A stretch of 64,000 bases of DNA, taken from contig PPHI01000085.1 in the NCBI GenBank assembly GCA_002901265.1, positions 20,786 through 84,785 of the forward strand. The letters run 5' to 3'. How positions within the stretch are numbered: the first letter of the stretch is position 1; every line of letters starts with the position of its first letter. Both the position numbers and the translations under genes were made by a program. Positions 1 through 8,372 of the stretch are shown piece after piece. This DNA is from Rhodopirellula baltica (GTDB lineage Bacteria; Planctomycetota; Planctomycetia; Pirellulales; Pirellulaceae). The notes under the pieces are model-generated. The model ran no database searches, was not told the origin of the DNA, and worked only from the letters and a program-made list of their open reading frames with translations.

Positions 1-843
1 CAGGTGATCCGGGCCGGCGTTGAGATCACCGAGCAAGATAAAGTCGTCTTCGAGCCGTTCATTGAATTCAAATTTTCGAACGCGATGAAAGACGCTGGCG
101 AGGATATTGATTTCGCTTTCTTGATCGTTGGGATCGACTTTATCGGGATCTGTATGGACGTTGATTGCGGTGAATTGGAATGGAGCTTGATTGATTCCGG
201 GGGGGACAATCGTTTGGAAGGTCGCCACCATCGGTTCGCGATACATCCGCTCGCCACTATCGAGGACGACGTAGGCGCTGCCCGGGACAAGCCGAATCCG
301 AGTCCGGTTATAGACAAACGCGTAGCTTTCACGTCGATCATCATTGCCAATCGGGTCACTGATGGTGGCGGCAAACGTGCCTCCGGATTCATTCAGAAGC
401 CGAATCAGCTTTTCCAACGCGGCGCCGTCTTTGCCCCGGATTTCTTGGATCGCAACCAAGTCAAACCGGCTAATGATTTGTGCCAGCGTGCCCATCACAT
501 CGACACCGTGTTCGTTAACGCGGGTGTCAGATTTTTTGTCGCCGAAGTTTTCGATATTGAAAGTCGCTACCAAGATTTTGTCTTCGGGCAGCGGCTGCAT
601 CTGGTCCAGCGTGACCGTCTCGCCGCGGAAAGTCGCTTCGCTCTGTTCTGGCAGGATGTCGTCGAGTGCCGAGAAGCTCCATCCGCCGGTCAGCAAAGCG
701 TAAATCGCATAGAGAGCACCAACCGAAGTTACACCGGGGCCAAACCAGCGCAACACGGGTAAACTGCTTTTGAATGAGCTCTTCTTACGACGCTTCGAAA
801 AAAGTCCCACTCCGGCCTCCTTGCCGAATCCGTCGGAGAACAC
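1..843 (-). CDS. Endonuclease/exonuclease/phosphatase family protein, membrane-anchored (3' end beyond window)
   Basis: The reading frame runs off the left edge, so the C-terminus is missing; about 281 residues are visible. The N-terminus is basic, followed by one hydrophobic stretch (VTSVGALYAIYALLTGG), suggesting a membrane anchor or uncleaved signal. The EEP fold then follows: LVATFNIENFGDK (metal-binding Asn), FDLVAIQEIRG (catalytic Glu), NVHTDP (His) and ILLGDLNA (Asp/Asn) appear in the expected order. This superfamily includes DNases, phosphodiesterases and sphingomyelinases; the substrate cannot be told here. The GTG start at 843 is chosen because AGGA sits a few bases upstream; no ATG lies nearby in frame. 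It diverges from the DUF4112 gene at 1002. Confidence 0.8.
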   Translation of the reverse strand, partial: MFSDGFGKEAGVGLFSKRRKKSSFKSSLPVLRWFGPGVTSVGALYAIYALLTGGWSFSALDDILPEQSEATFRGETVTLDQMQPLPEDKILVATFNIENFGDKKSDTRVNEHGVDVMGTLAQIISRFDLVAIQEIRGKDGAALEKLIRLLNESGGTFAATISDPIGNDDRRESYAFVYNRTRIRLVPGSAYVVLDSGERMYREPMVATFQTIVPPGINQAPFQFTAINVHTDPDKVDPNDQESEINILASVFHRVRKFEFNERLEDDFILLGDLNAGPDHL

Positions 844-1001
844 AGATTTCCTGGTGCTCGTCGTCCGATCGAAAAAATGATGAGTTAAATGATGGTCAGG
901 CGAAGTGTGAATCGGTTGATGGGAAGCCACGTGGGCGCCCTCTTAACGCACTTACCATGCCGCTATAGAAAATCCGTGTCGATGGGGACAAGATCAATCG
1001 C

Positions 1002-1394
1002 ATGACCGAGTACGAACAGATTCAGCGGCGTGTCGCGCGCGTTCGACGCCTTTCGACCTGGCTGGATAGTCGATTTCGCATTCCCGGCACGAAAATTAGG
1101 CTCGGGCTGGACAGCCTAGTGGGGGTGTTGCCTGGTGCAGGCGACGCGGCATCGGCGGTGGTTAGTCTTTGGTTGATCAGCGAGGCCGCCCGTTTGGGAG
1201 TGCCAGTCAAAACGCTCACTCGAATGCTTTTGAACGTCCTGGCCGATTCAACCTTGGGGGCCATTCCGATTGTCGGCGACCTGTTCGACATTTTTTGGAA
1301 ATCGAACTTGCGCAATGCGGAGCTTTTAGAGGCAGAGGTGAAGCGGATTCATGGGATCGGTGTCGCGAACCAAGGAGGCGGAGATGACAAGTAG
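1002..1394 (+). CDS. DUF4112 domain-containing protein
   Basis: This 130-residue protein matches the DUF4112 family. A basic N-terminus (RRVARVRRLSTWLDS) precedes the family hallmark region with PGTKIRLGLDSLVGVLPGAGD, then a hydrophobic segment (AVVSLWLISEAARLG) and the second conserved block LADSTLGAIPIVGDLFDIFWK, followed by N-rich NLRNAELLE. These two glycine/hydrophobic blocks suggest membrane association. The biochemical role of DUF4112 is unknown to me. Its 3' end overlaps the start of the next gene by 11 bases, so the two are probably co-translated. The family call is strong; no function is claimed. Confidence 0.85.
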   Translation: MTEYEQIQRRVARVRRLSTWLDSRFRIPGTKIRLGLDSLVGVLPGAGDAASAVVSLWLISEAARLGVPVKTLTRMLLNVLADSTLGAIPIVGDLFDIFWKSNLRNAELLEAEVKRIHGIGVANQGGGDDK

Positions 1395-1917
1395 CCGCAG
1401 TGATGAGTTGTCGCGTGAACCGCCGACGCCGACGCCGCGATTTGCGATTTTACGACATCATGTGGGACGCGCGTTTCGCCGAGAACCTCGGTGTGAGGAT
1501 GCCACAGCAGTTCAGCCGGTCCATTGGGATTGGTTGTTTCAAACGCCAATGGGAGAACGGCTTTCGACCTGGTCGACCGAAGAACTTGGCAGCCCGTTTC
1601 CTTGGGACGAAACACAGCGCTATGAAGCAATTCGGATTGCTGATCACCGGTTGAAGTACTTGGATTACGAAGGTGACATTGGTGGCGACCGTGGTACGGT
1701 GCGCCGCATTGCCGAGGGAGCGATCGTTCGATTTGACCTAGGGAGCGATCTCGTTCACTTTCGCGTCAAAATGCACAGCGATGCATTTGACTTGTACGGC
1801 GGCTTGTTGGACCTGCGATTCGAGCGATCGAGATTGGAAACGGGCGCCGATCAATCCAGTGACACGCTATCGCGATGGACATTGGGAATCGAAAAGTCGA
1901 TCGAGTTTTCGGAATGA
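1384..1917 (+). CDS. Hypothetical protein, about 177 residues
   Basis: I do not recognise the family. The ATG at 1384 is preferred over an earlier in-frame start because a strong AGGAGG lies at about 1373-1378, inside the end of the DUF4112 gene, giving an 11-base overlap typical of coupled translation. The product is soluble-looking, with no signal peptide or membrane segment and several Trp/Asp-rich stretches (VHWDWLFQTPMGERL, STEELGSPFPWDE). Its 3' end overlaps the convergent gene at 1851-2657 by 67 bases. Confidence 0.7.
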   Translation: MTSSRSDELSREPPTPTPRFAILRHHVGRAFRREPRCEDATAVQPVHWDWLFQTPMGERLSTWSTEELGSPFPWDETQRYEAIRIADHRLKYLDYEGDIGGDRGTVRRIAEGAIVRFDLGSDLVHFRVKMHSDAFDLYGGLLDLRFERSRLETGADQSSDTLSRWTLGIEKSIEFSE

Positions 1918-2657
1918 TCTTTGACAGATGCGATTTTATAGATGGATCCACGCGGTTCGAATTCTGCCAAGGTGCCTTCGCCCGAGCGACCGGCAAAGCT
2001 GATTCGGCCGTCGGTCAATTCTAAGAATTCGACGATGACCGGCGACGCATCCATCCCGGAATACTTTTGCGGGATGTCGATCAGCGCGACCGTTTCACCT
2101 TCATGGTTATCCCAGCGAAGATTCAGACTGGACTTTGCAAAGATTTTCGTGATGCCGTCTTGGACACTGACCAGGGGGATCGGCAGTGCACCGGCATAAA
2201 TCGAATTGATTTTGATTGCCAAGCAGTTTGGTTGGTCTGTCATTTGGATGCCGATATCACAACTGACCACGCCTTCGAATCGTCTGCTTTTGACGAGTGC
2301 GGCCGCAATCAAATTGCCTTCTTCAATTTTGATCTGAGGGTCTTGGACACCCTTGGATTGAAGCATTTTGAGGTAGCGTGGCATTTGATCGATCAACCAT
2401 GCGTTGATCTGGTCTTCGGCAAAAGCGGCTTCCCAGATTCCGGCCTGTTCAACATCTGCTTGCAGTTGTTCCACACGAGCTTGCATCTTTTCGCTCGACT
2501 GGACGACCTCAGCGGTGGAGGTTCTCGAGGTTGAGATAGCCCGTTGGTAAAACTCGGGCACCTTGCGACTTTGACGGTATCCCCACCACAAGCTGATTGA
2601 GGCGGCTGCGACCAATCCGACTCCGACCAGCAAGATTCGCTTGATCAGACGTTTCAT
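1851..2657 (-). CDS. Hypothetical membrane-anchored protein, 268 residues
   Basis: The N-terminus (MKRLIKR, then ILLVGVGLVAAASISLWWGY) is a single membrane anchor, so the rest of the protein probably lies outside the cytoplasmic membrane. A helical, possibly coiled-coil region follows (about residues 40-75: SSEKMQARVEQLQADVEQAG). The C-terminal 180 residues look like a mixed alpha/beta domain with no motif I recognise. The gene starts just downstream of the end of the 1009-residue envelope protein at 2678, with a 20-base gap on the same strand, so the two probably form an operon and may work in the same compartment. Confidence 0.75.
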   Translation of the reverse strand: MKRLIKRILLVGVGLVAAASISLWWGYRQSRKVPEFYQRAISTSRTSTAEVVQSSEKMQARVEQLQADVEQAGIWEAAFAEDQINAWLIDQMPRYLKMLQSKGVQDPQIKIEEGNLIAAALVKSRRFEGVVSCDIGIQMTDQPNCLAIKINSIYAGALPIPLVSVQDGITKIFAKSSLNLRWDNHEGETVALIDIPQKYSGMDASPVIVEFLELTDGRISFAGRSGEGTLAEFEPRGSIYKIASVKDHSENSIDFSIPNVHRDSVSLD

Positions 2658-2677
2658 CGTGGTGCCTCAAAAGAAAT

Positions 2678-5600
2678 TTAGAATCGAATCGGTCGTGGTA
2701 GCCATCCGCGGATTCGCTCCGCAACACTATCACGATTTTCTTTGGTTGATTGATCACCTGTCGAATTTAATTCGGCAGTCGACTGGGGGGCTTTTCCGGA
2801 ATCGCTGCTGCCTTCGCCGGACGATGGCGCTCGGACATCAGAGACAGGAAGTGTAAGCAAATGTCGCGCCCATCGATTGCGAAGCAATTCGGCGGCAGGG
2901 TTGTAGTTTCCGCGTTGTAGGCCTTGGATTGCCAAGAATACTTTACCTTGTAAATGCGATCGTTCGGCACGCGTGACAAATTCATTGTGCAGACGAACGT
3001 CATCGATCCACAGTTTACCAGTCGAGAGGCTGTCGACGGTCAATCGTATGTTTTCTAGCGTGGTAGGGTCGAGGTTATCGATTTCTAGGATGTTCCGTTT
3101 TACCTGCCATTGCCCGCTGCAAGGGATTTCGAATTGGGAGATAAACCGAACCGGTTCGCCCCCCCGGATGCCCTCGAGTGAGACTCGAATCTCATGGGTT
3201 GGCAGTTTCGGGGTGGCATCTGATTTTGCGATTTCGACTGGGGTTTCGCCACCGCCAGCGTTGGTGACTTTGCCCGTGTGGATTTCTTGCAAGAATTCTG
3301 CACCGGTTTGCCGAATTGCTGGCGGAATCGGTTTGGCTTCGGCACGTATGGCCAACGAGACGGCAAGTCGCCCCGTCGTCGGGACTGGGATTGGTTCGCT
3401 AACAATCCACACACCTCCGTTGTTCTTCTCGTTCGCCAACAGACGGATCGAATGACTGCCTTCAAATGATTCGTGTTCGTCAAGCGTTACCGCATCGGCA
3501 GGAAACTGTGTGTGCATCCATCCGACGATTCCTACCTTGCCAGGCGATTCGAAATCGCCATTGTTGAGTGCATCGTAGATCGCCGGCGACCCGAGTGCGC
3601 CAATTTGATTGACGACCTTTGAAACCATCGTTTTGACGTGCTCGCGTGCGTTCTGAGCGTTTTTAAATTCAACTTTCCAATCCGCCACGTTCAATCGATT
3701 TGTCGCAGCTTGCAAGTTGAGAATCGTCGATGGTTCGACTTCGATCATGTCACCAGTTGCCACGGCAACGTGATCGACCGCTCGACGCAGGTTGGCCGCC
3801 GGCAGATTTAATCGCACCTCGTTCGACCAAGGTGCCTCGTTGAGCAGTGTCACAGTCGTTGTGGCTTGGTCGCTGTCAGATACAAAGACGTGCATGCCAA
3901 GATGCGATGCCGACCCATTGATATTCGCAATGCCTCGAAGCGATGTCGGGATTTGCCGAATTTGTTGAATCGAATTTCTCAGTGAATCATCGACAACGAT
4001 CGGAAGCTTGTCGCTCTTGATCAAGATCCGCTGTGGGCTGTCTTGTACCATTCGATGGATCAAGCCGCTGTTGACTAACGGTTCGATGACATGTTGATCA
4101 TTCTGACGAGTAACCAAACCGTATTCGATGACTGCCGCGTCAAGCGGATCGACGGAAAGGTCGTGGATGACATCGATTGGCGTTTGAACTGTTTCACACC
4201 AACTCTCCATCGTTTCGACAAAGATTTGGCCACACCACTGCTGTTCGGCAGCGTTCTCAAACCGCACGATGTCTCCGAGAGATTTCTCGCGGCCGTGTTG
4301 GCGGTCCATGTAAACGATCAACTGATCGTAGCCGAGCCAATTTGCGTGTTGATCCAGACGCTGCATCGCGAGCCATTGTGTTTCAAACAGACAAGTGCTC
4401 GCGGCGAAGTGATTCTGAAGTCGGGAGTGCGTTCCCGAGTCAACCAAACCCGCTGCCCAATTCCACGCACGCGTTGACCAAATCACTTGCCGATGAGACG
4501 GCGTTTGTGCGGTTGAGGTTGCAACGTCTGGCGATTCCGTTTCTGAACCGATTGCGACGACTGAATTCGATTGAATCCCGATCGAGCGGATCAGTACTTC
4601 GGTTTGATCTGACGTATTCGAAATCCGGATGAATTGTGGTTCGGTGCTGCTGTGGTAAAGCAGCACAATGCTGTTGTCTCCGAAGAAGCTTGCCTGCGTT
4701 GCATCGATCGGACGTTGGGCCGACAGCTCGAAGGTTTCGAGTGGCCCATCGAACTGAGGCGAAGAAGCGATTTCGATCTTCAGTTCTGCCGTGCGTTCGA
4801 TCGGCAACTGTTGCTGGATCCGAAGTCGTAACTGGCAATCAGCCGCGGCCGTGGTCGCAGGCAAAACTCCCGTCACGCTCTCGGTTGAGCGAAGAAGATG
4901 ATCCGCTAGTGGTCGCTGTTCACGCCAATTGGGCAAAGGCAGCGATTCCCCGACTCGTTTTGCGCCGGGGACAAATCGCGTCGGGTCAGGGATCCAACGT
5001 GTCCCGATCCAATGACTTGCATCAAATCGCGAGACTTGGCCGATCAGCTGCCATGCCGATCTCGCTTGCGGTGCCGTGACTGGTGAACCTACCGGGCTGA
5101 CCAGCCACGGGGTCTTTAGTTCTGCAATTGTTTCAGTGCTTTTCAGATCGCTGCTGCGAAGTGTGAAGCGTTCCCAGAGTTTGTCTTTTGGATGCAACAA
5201 CTGCACACGAATTTCGTAAACACCGGGTTCCGTGGGGGCGCGATCGGCAATCGAAATCGGTGTGGAATTTCCTTGGGCGTCCAAATCGACTTCGGTCTGT
5301 TCACGGCCGATCACGTTGCCACTTGGCACCTCTACCAATTCGTACTGCAGTCTTACTTGAGTCCCTGCATGTTCGATCAAAGAATTGATCGAAAGTGAGA
5401 GTGCTGCCGGCGAGTCCGCCGGGGTCATTGGCCAGGTTGCCGCGGCACTGCGAAGCTTGAACGGTTTCGTCGTCGCATCGTACGCCGACTGAAACGCGGC
5501 TTGGCGATTTGGTGACGATTGGGGAAGTGACTGACCAAAGGCATTGAAAGCAATACTGATGCTTCCGAGGTACAGTGCAAAGACCCCGATCAAGAACCGA

Positions 5601-5707
5601 CGTACCAAGAACCGACGTACATCGAGCCACATCGGCAACCCATTCGTTGGATGTTTGTGTGACGCACCTGGGCGTTCGCTCGGACTTCCTTGTCCTTGCA
5701 TCGACAT
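2678..5707 (-). CDS. Large exported protein with a carbohydrate-binding-like domain, 1009 residues
   Basis: A hydrophobic segment near residues 38-55 (FLIGVFALYLGSISIAF) followed by small residues suggests a signal peptide; a downstream ATG at 5632 would place it right at the N-terminus and may be the true start. The long middle part has no motif I can name. Around the last third, the pattern NGDFESPG ... GWMHTQF ... SHSIRLLA and a later DDVRLH resemble a galactose-binding/CBM4-9-like jelly-roll domain, so glycan binding is a reasonable inference. The C-terminus is Ser/Lys-rich and low in complexity. It is the first gene of a two-gene run with the anchored protein at 1851-2657. Confidence 0.75.
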   Translation of the reverse strand: MSMQGQGSPSERPGASHKHPTNGLPMWLDVRRFLVRRFLIGVFALYLGSISIAFNAFGQSLPQSSPNRQAAFQSAYDATTKPFKLRSAAATWPMTPADSPAALSLSINSLIEHAGTQVRLQYELVEVPSGNVIGREQTEVDLDAQGNSTPISIADRAPTEPGVYEIRVQLLHPKDKLWERFTLRSSDLKSTETIAELKTPWLVSPVGSPVTAPQARSAWQLIGQVSRFDASHWIGTRWIPDPTRFVPGAKRVGESLPLPNWREQRPLADHLLRSTESVTGVLPATTAAADCQLRLRIQQQLPIERTAELKIEIASSPQFDGPLETFELSAQRPIDATQASFFGDNSIVLLYHSSTEPQFIRISNTSDQTEVLIRSIGIQSNSVVAIGSETESPDVATSTAQTPSHRQVIWSTRAWNWAAGLVDSGTHSRLQNHFAASTCLFETQWLAMQRLDQHANWLGYDQLIVYMDRQHGREKSLGDIVRFENAAEQQWCGQIFVETMESWCETVQTPIDVIHDLSVDPLDAAVIEYGLVTRQNDQHVIEPLVNSGLIHRMVQDSPQRILIKSDKLPIVVDDSLRNSIQQIRQIPTSLRGIANINGSASHLGMHVFVSDSDQATTTVTLLNEAPWSNEVRLNLPAANLRRAVDHVAVATGDMIEVEPSTILNLQAATNRLNVADWKVEFKNAQNAREHVKTMVSKVVNQIGALGSPAIYDALNNGDFESPGKVGIVGWMHTQFPADAVTLDEHESFEGSHSIRLLANEKNNGGVWIVSEPIPVPTTGRLAVSLAIRAEAKPIPPAIRQTGAEFLQEIHTGKVTNAGGGETPVEIAKSDATPKLPTHEIRVSLEGIRGGEPVRFISQFEIPCSGQWQVKRNILEIDNLDPTTLENIRLTVDSLSTGKLWIDDVRLHNEFVTRAERSHLQGKVFLAIQGLQRGNYNPAAELLRNRWARHLLTLPVSDVRAPSSGEGSSDSGKAPQSTAELNSTGDQSTKENRDSVAERIRGWLPRPIRF

Positions 5708-5769
5708 CGTCAGCGGTTTAGCGGAATATTGGCTTTACGCAGCGCTTGGTTCAGCGCAGGAAACTGAAG

Positions 5770-6831
5770 TTAGCGATTGTCGGCCGTTGGCGACAAGACG
5801 AATCGATCACGAATCCATTGTGCCGCCGTATCAAGTGTTTCGTCAGCATCACGAATGTTGTAGTTCAATTCGCGTATCGCGCGTCCGCTGTCGTACCAAT
5901 GGAATTGACCACTCATGGCAACTTGGGCGCTGTTCACATCGGTTTCACGGCCGGAAATTTTGGTCCACAAGTCTCCGACCGCTCCCGCCAGGTATTCAAC
6001 ACCGGGGCCCAGTGTTTGCACCGGTGGTCGGCTGCCCATTCGCTTCGCCATCTCGGTCCAAAGTTGGCGGTACGTCCAGTTGTGGCCTGCCAGGATGAAT
6101 TGCCGCCCCGGTTCGCAGCGATAATCGATCGCCGCGACGACCCCTTTGGCGACGTCGCGTGAATCACAAACACTGCACCCACCGCGAGGCGCGACCGCTT
6201 TCCAGCCCTTGCCCAATTCCAAAAGCATCCGACCGCTGCTTGGTTTCCAGTCCCAAGGTCCCAGCATAAAGCCGGGATGCAGGACCGTCGCATTGAGTCC
6301 TGATGCAACGGCCCGTTCGACTTCTGCCAAGGCTGCCTTTTTGCTTGCAACATAGGCACAGGGAATCTGTCCGCCAGCGTGACCAAGCGGAGTGTTCTCG
6401 TCAGCTTCGGTATTAGGAGATCCAAGTGCGATAGAGTTGACGGTGCCGATGAAGAGCAGTTTCTTTTGGTACTTCAAGCAAGCGTTTGCGATTCTGCGTG
6501 TCCCGTCTCGATTGACCCTCATTGATTCGTCCATTTTTTGCCAGCCGAGATGAATCATCGCGGCGCAGTGAATGACTGCGTCGCATGATTCAATGACTTG
6601 TTCAAGATAGCCGGCGGAGGATTTTTCGAGGGAACCGTCGTCGTGTTGTTCGGCAGGTGTGAACTCCGCATGCACCGTTTCGACCGACCCCGATTCGGTT
6701 TTGATTCCCTCAAAAACCTCGGGGTCAGGAGTTTGTCGGACGAGCGCGATCGGAGTGTAGCTTTGTTCGGCCAGCTCACGGACGATGGTGTTGCCGAGTA
6801 AGCCTGTCGCTCCAGTGACCAGGATCCGCAT
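5770..6831 (-). CDS. NAD(P)-dependent epimerase/dehydratase family protein
   Basis: This is an extended short-chain dehydrogenase of 353 residues. The N-terminal Rossmann motif GATGLLG (residues 7-13), DAVIHCAA (84-91), RVNRDGT and the catalytic pair Y160-x3-K164 (AYVASK) are all present. Such enzymes act on nucleotide sugars, dihydroflavonol-like or sterol-like substrates; the substrate cannot be assigned, although HPGFMLGPWDWKPS resembles the hopanoid/3-beta-HSD-like subgroup. The frame is open much further upstream, but the start at 6831 is taken because the Rossmann strand MRILVTGATG begins there and an extension would run across the divergent rpe region. Confidence 0.88.
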   Translation of the reverse strand: MRILVTGATGLLGNTIVRELAEQSYTPIALVRQTPDPEVFEGIKTESGSVETVHAEFTPAEQHDDGSLEKSSAGYLEQVIESCDAVIHCAAMIHLGWQKMDESMRVNRDGTRRIANACLKYQKKLLFIGTVNSIALGSPNTEADENTPLGHAGGQIPCAYVASKKAALAEVERAVASGLNATVLHPGFMLGPWDWKPSSGRMLLELGKGWKAVAPRGGCSVCDSRDVAKGVVAAIDYRCEPGRQFILAGHNWTYRQLWTEMAKRMGSRPPVQTLGPGVEYLAGAVGDLWTKISGRETDVNSAQVAMSGQFHWYDSGRAIRELNYNIRDADETLDTAAQWIRDRFVLSPTADNR

Positions 6832-6995
6832 GTGGTTCTCAAAAAACGGTGGCGAATAGCTACCACGAGGGGTAACTTTCGATTCTTTTTTTATGTGGGT
6901 TAATCTGCCCTTGCAGGGGCAGCGATCGAATAGGATCGAGGAATTACGCGGGCAAACGTAGCAGGATTCCACCTTCGCAGCCATGTTGACTGAAG

Positions 6996-7016
6996 GGGTG
7001 AATTGACAAGTCACCC
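6996..7016. promoter_or_regulatory. 21-bp near-perfect dyad in the divergent intergenic region
   Basis: The sequence reads GGGTGA, 9 bases, TCACCC; inside it TTG and CAA also pair, so only the centre and one symmetric pair break the dyad. It overlaps a TTGACA that could serve as a -35 element for the rpe transcript starting toward 7094. It sits between the divergent epimerase (start 6831) and rpe. A regulator-binding operator is the simplest reading; the regulator is unknown. Confidence 0.45.
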
Positions 7017-7093
7017 ACCCGTTGACCAACCTGTCAGCGGTTTGACTTTCAGCGGATCCATTCCGCTTGTTCAAAAAATCGAGATTCAACTGC

Positions 7094-7779
7094 ATGTCGC
7101 AAGACAAGCTGGAACTAATTCGTAAGGCAGCACCGAGTGTGCTGCCGAGTCTGTTGCTGTGTGATTTCGGCGATCTGAAGGGCGAGCTGGCTCGTTTGGA
7201 AGACGCCGGCGCCGAAGTGCTGCACCTGGACGTGATGGATGGAACTTTGTCGGCAACCTGACCTACGGGATGCCTATCGTTGATGGTATTCGTCGTCACA
7301 GTGATTTGCCGATGGACGTTCACTTGATGATCAACGATCCGTTGTCATACGCGAAGCCAATGGTTGATGCCGGTGCGGACTTGCTGACGTTCCATGTCGA
7401 AGCGGTAGAAGATGCGTTGGCGGTAGCCGGCGGTATCAAAGATCTGGGCGTCGGCGTTGGTGTCGCATTGAATCCGGACACGCCGTTGTCGGCCATCGAA
7501 TCTTGCTTGGATGTGGTCGATATGGTCTTGGTGATGAGTGTCAAAGCGGGATTTGGCGGCCAGAAATTCAATCCCGTGGCGCTCGAGAAACTTCGCACGC
7601 TCAAACAATCGCATCCCGAGTTGCTGCTCGAAATCGACGGCGGCATTGACAGTGAAACGATTGGCCCGGCAAGAGCGGCCGGCTGCGACCTGTTTGTCGT
7701 GGGATCGGCGATTTTCAAAAAGGACGACTACAAGTCCGCGATCGCCGACTTAGACGCTGCGATGAGCGGAGCTGTCTAA
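7094..7779 (+). pseudogene. rpe: Ribulose-phosphate 3-epimerase, frame broken by an apparent 1-base deletion
   Basis: Rpe interconverts ribulose-5-phosphate and xylulose-5-phosphate in the pentose phosphate pathway. The first frame (from ATG 7094) encodes the expected N-terminus: VLPSLLLCDFGDL and LHLDVMDG. It then hits a stop at 7259-7261. The other frame resumes exactly where homologues continue (FVGNLTYGMPIVDGIR), then MDVHLMI, MSVKAGFGGQ, EIDGGID and a VVGSAIF phosphate-binding loop. The break is at about 7241-7244, in the codon for the metal-binding His of MDGHF. Everything else is intact, and a repaired protein would be 228 residues, normal for Rpe. The stop overlaps the next start (TAATG). 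A recent mutation or a sequence error are both possible. Confidence 0.85.
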
Positions 7780-8372
7780 TGAGTCGAACAGCAATGATGA
7801 CGCGTGTCCTGCTGATCCGGCCGGGCGCGACGGATTTTGATGAACAGGGCCGCATGAAAGGTTGCTTGGACATGCCGCTCAGCTCGCGTGGTTGCGAACA
7901 AGCTGACGCGTTGGCCGAGGAACTTGCTCACGTCGACTTGCGGACGATTTACTATGCGCCTTGCGAGAGCGCATCGGAAACCGCCCGTCGACTGGTCGAG
8001 CGTTTGGAACGTCAAGGTCGTGATGCCAAAGCAAAAGCGGTCGATGCGTTTCGGAACTTGGACCATGGACTTTGGCATGGCAAGCTGATCGACGAAGTAC
8101 GCCGCAATCATCCTCGTGTGTATCGTTTGGGGATTGAACATCCCGAAGTGTTCTGTCCGCCTGGAGGCGAGCCACTCGGTGACGCCCGCAATCGCGTTAG
8201 CAAGGCGATTCGCAAATGCACCAAGAAAGCGCGTGACGGAGTAATCGGACTGATCATTCCCGAACCGCTTGCATCGGTTGCCGAAAACATTCTTAACGGC
8301 GAAGAGCTGAAGAGCCTTTGGAAACACGAAACTGATTCGGCGAGTTGGACGCTGATCGAAACCGAGGTCTAG
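7779..8372 (+). CDS. Histidine phosphatase (phosphoglycerate mutase-like) fold protein lacking catalytic residues
   Basis: The fold is recognisable: VLLIRPGATDFDEQGRMKG at residues 10-28 aligns with the RHG(E/Q)T motif and the following loop, and LDMPLSSRGCEQADALAEEL with the LSxxGxxQA region. The catalytic His is Pro (RPG, P15), the arginine of the SxxxRxxxTA motif is absent (YAPCESASETA), and the second active-site His is also Pro (GLIIPEP). It is therefore unlikely to be a phosphatase or mutase and may be a binding or regulatory protein. It overlaps the rpe stop by one base, so it is co-transcribed with rpe. Alternative starts at the MM pair a few codons in are possible. Its 3' end overlaps the convergent hydrolase-methyltransferase by 4 bases. 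Confidence 0.82.
   Translation: MSRTAMMTRVLLIRPGATDFDEQGRMKGCLDMPLSSRGCEQADALAEELAHVDLRTIYYAPCESASETARRLVERLERQGRDAKAKAVDAFRNLDHGLWHGKLIDEVRRNHPRVYRLGIEHPEVFCPPGGEPLGDARNRVSKAIRKCTKKARDGVIGLIIPEPLASVAENILNGEELKSLWKHETDSASWTLIETEV

Noticed and set aside
4..762. Plus-strand open frame at the left edge
   Set aside because: The minus strand encodes a clear EEP-family protein with all motifs in order; the plus frame is its shadow.
7231..7270. Programmed -1 frameshift in rpe
   Set aside because: No slippery heptamer or downstream pseudoknot is evident; a -1 slip would give Asn in place of the metal-binding His, so a mutation or sequence error is simpler.
6832..7323. N-terminal extension of the epimerase by 164 residues
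   Set aside because: It would run antisense through the rpe start and precedes a Rossmann strand that normally begins the protein.
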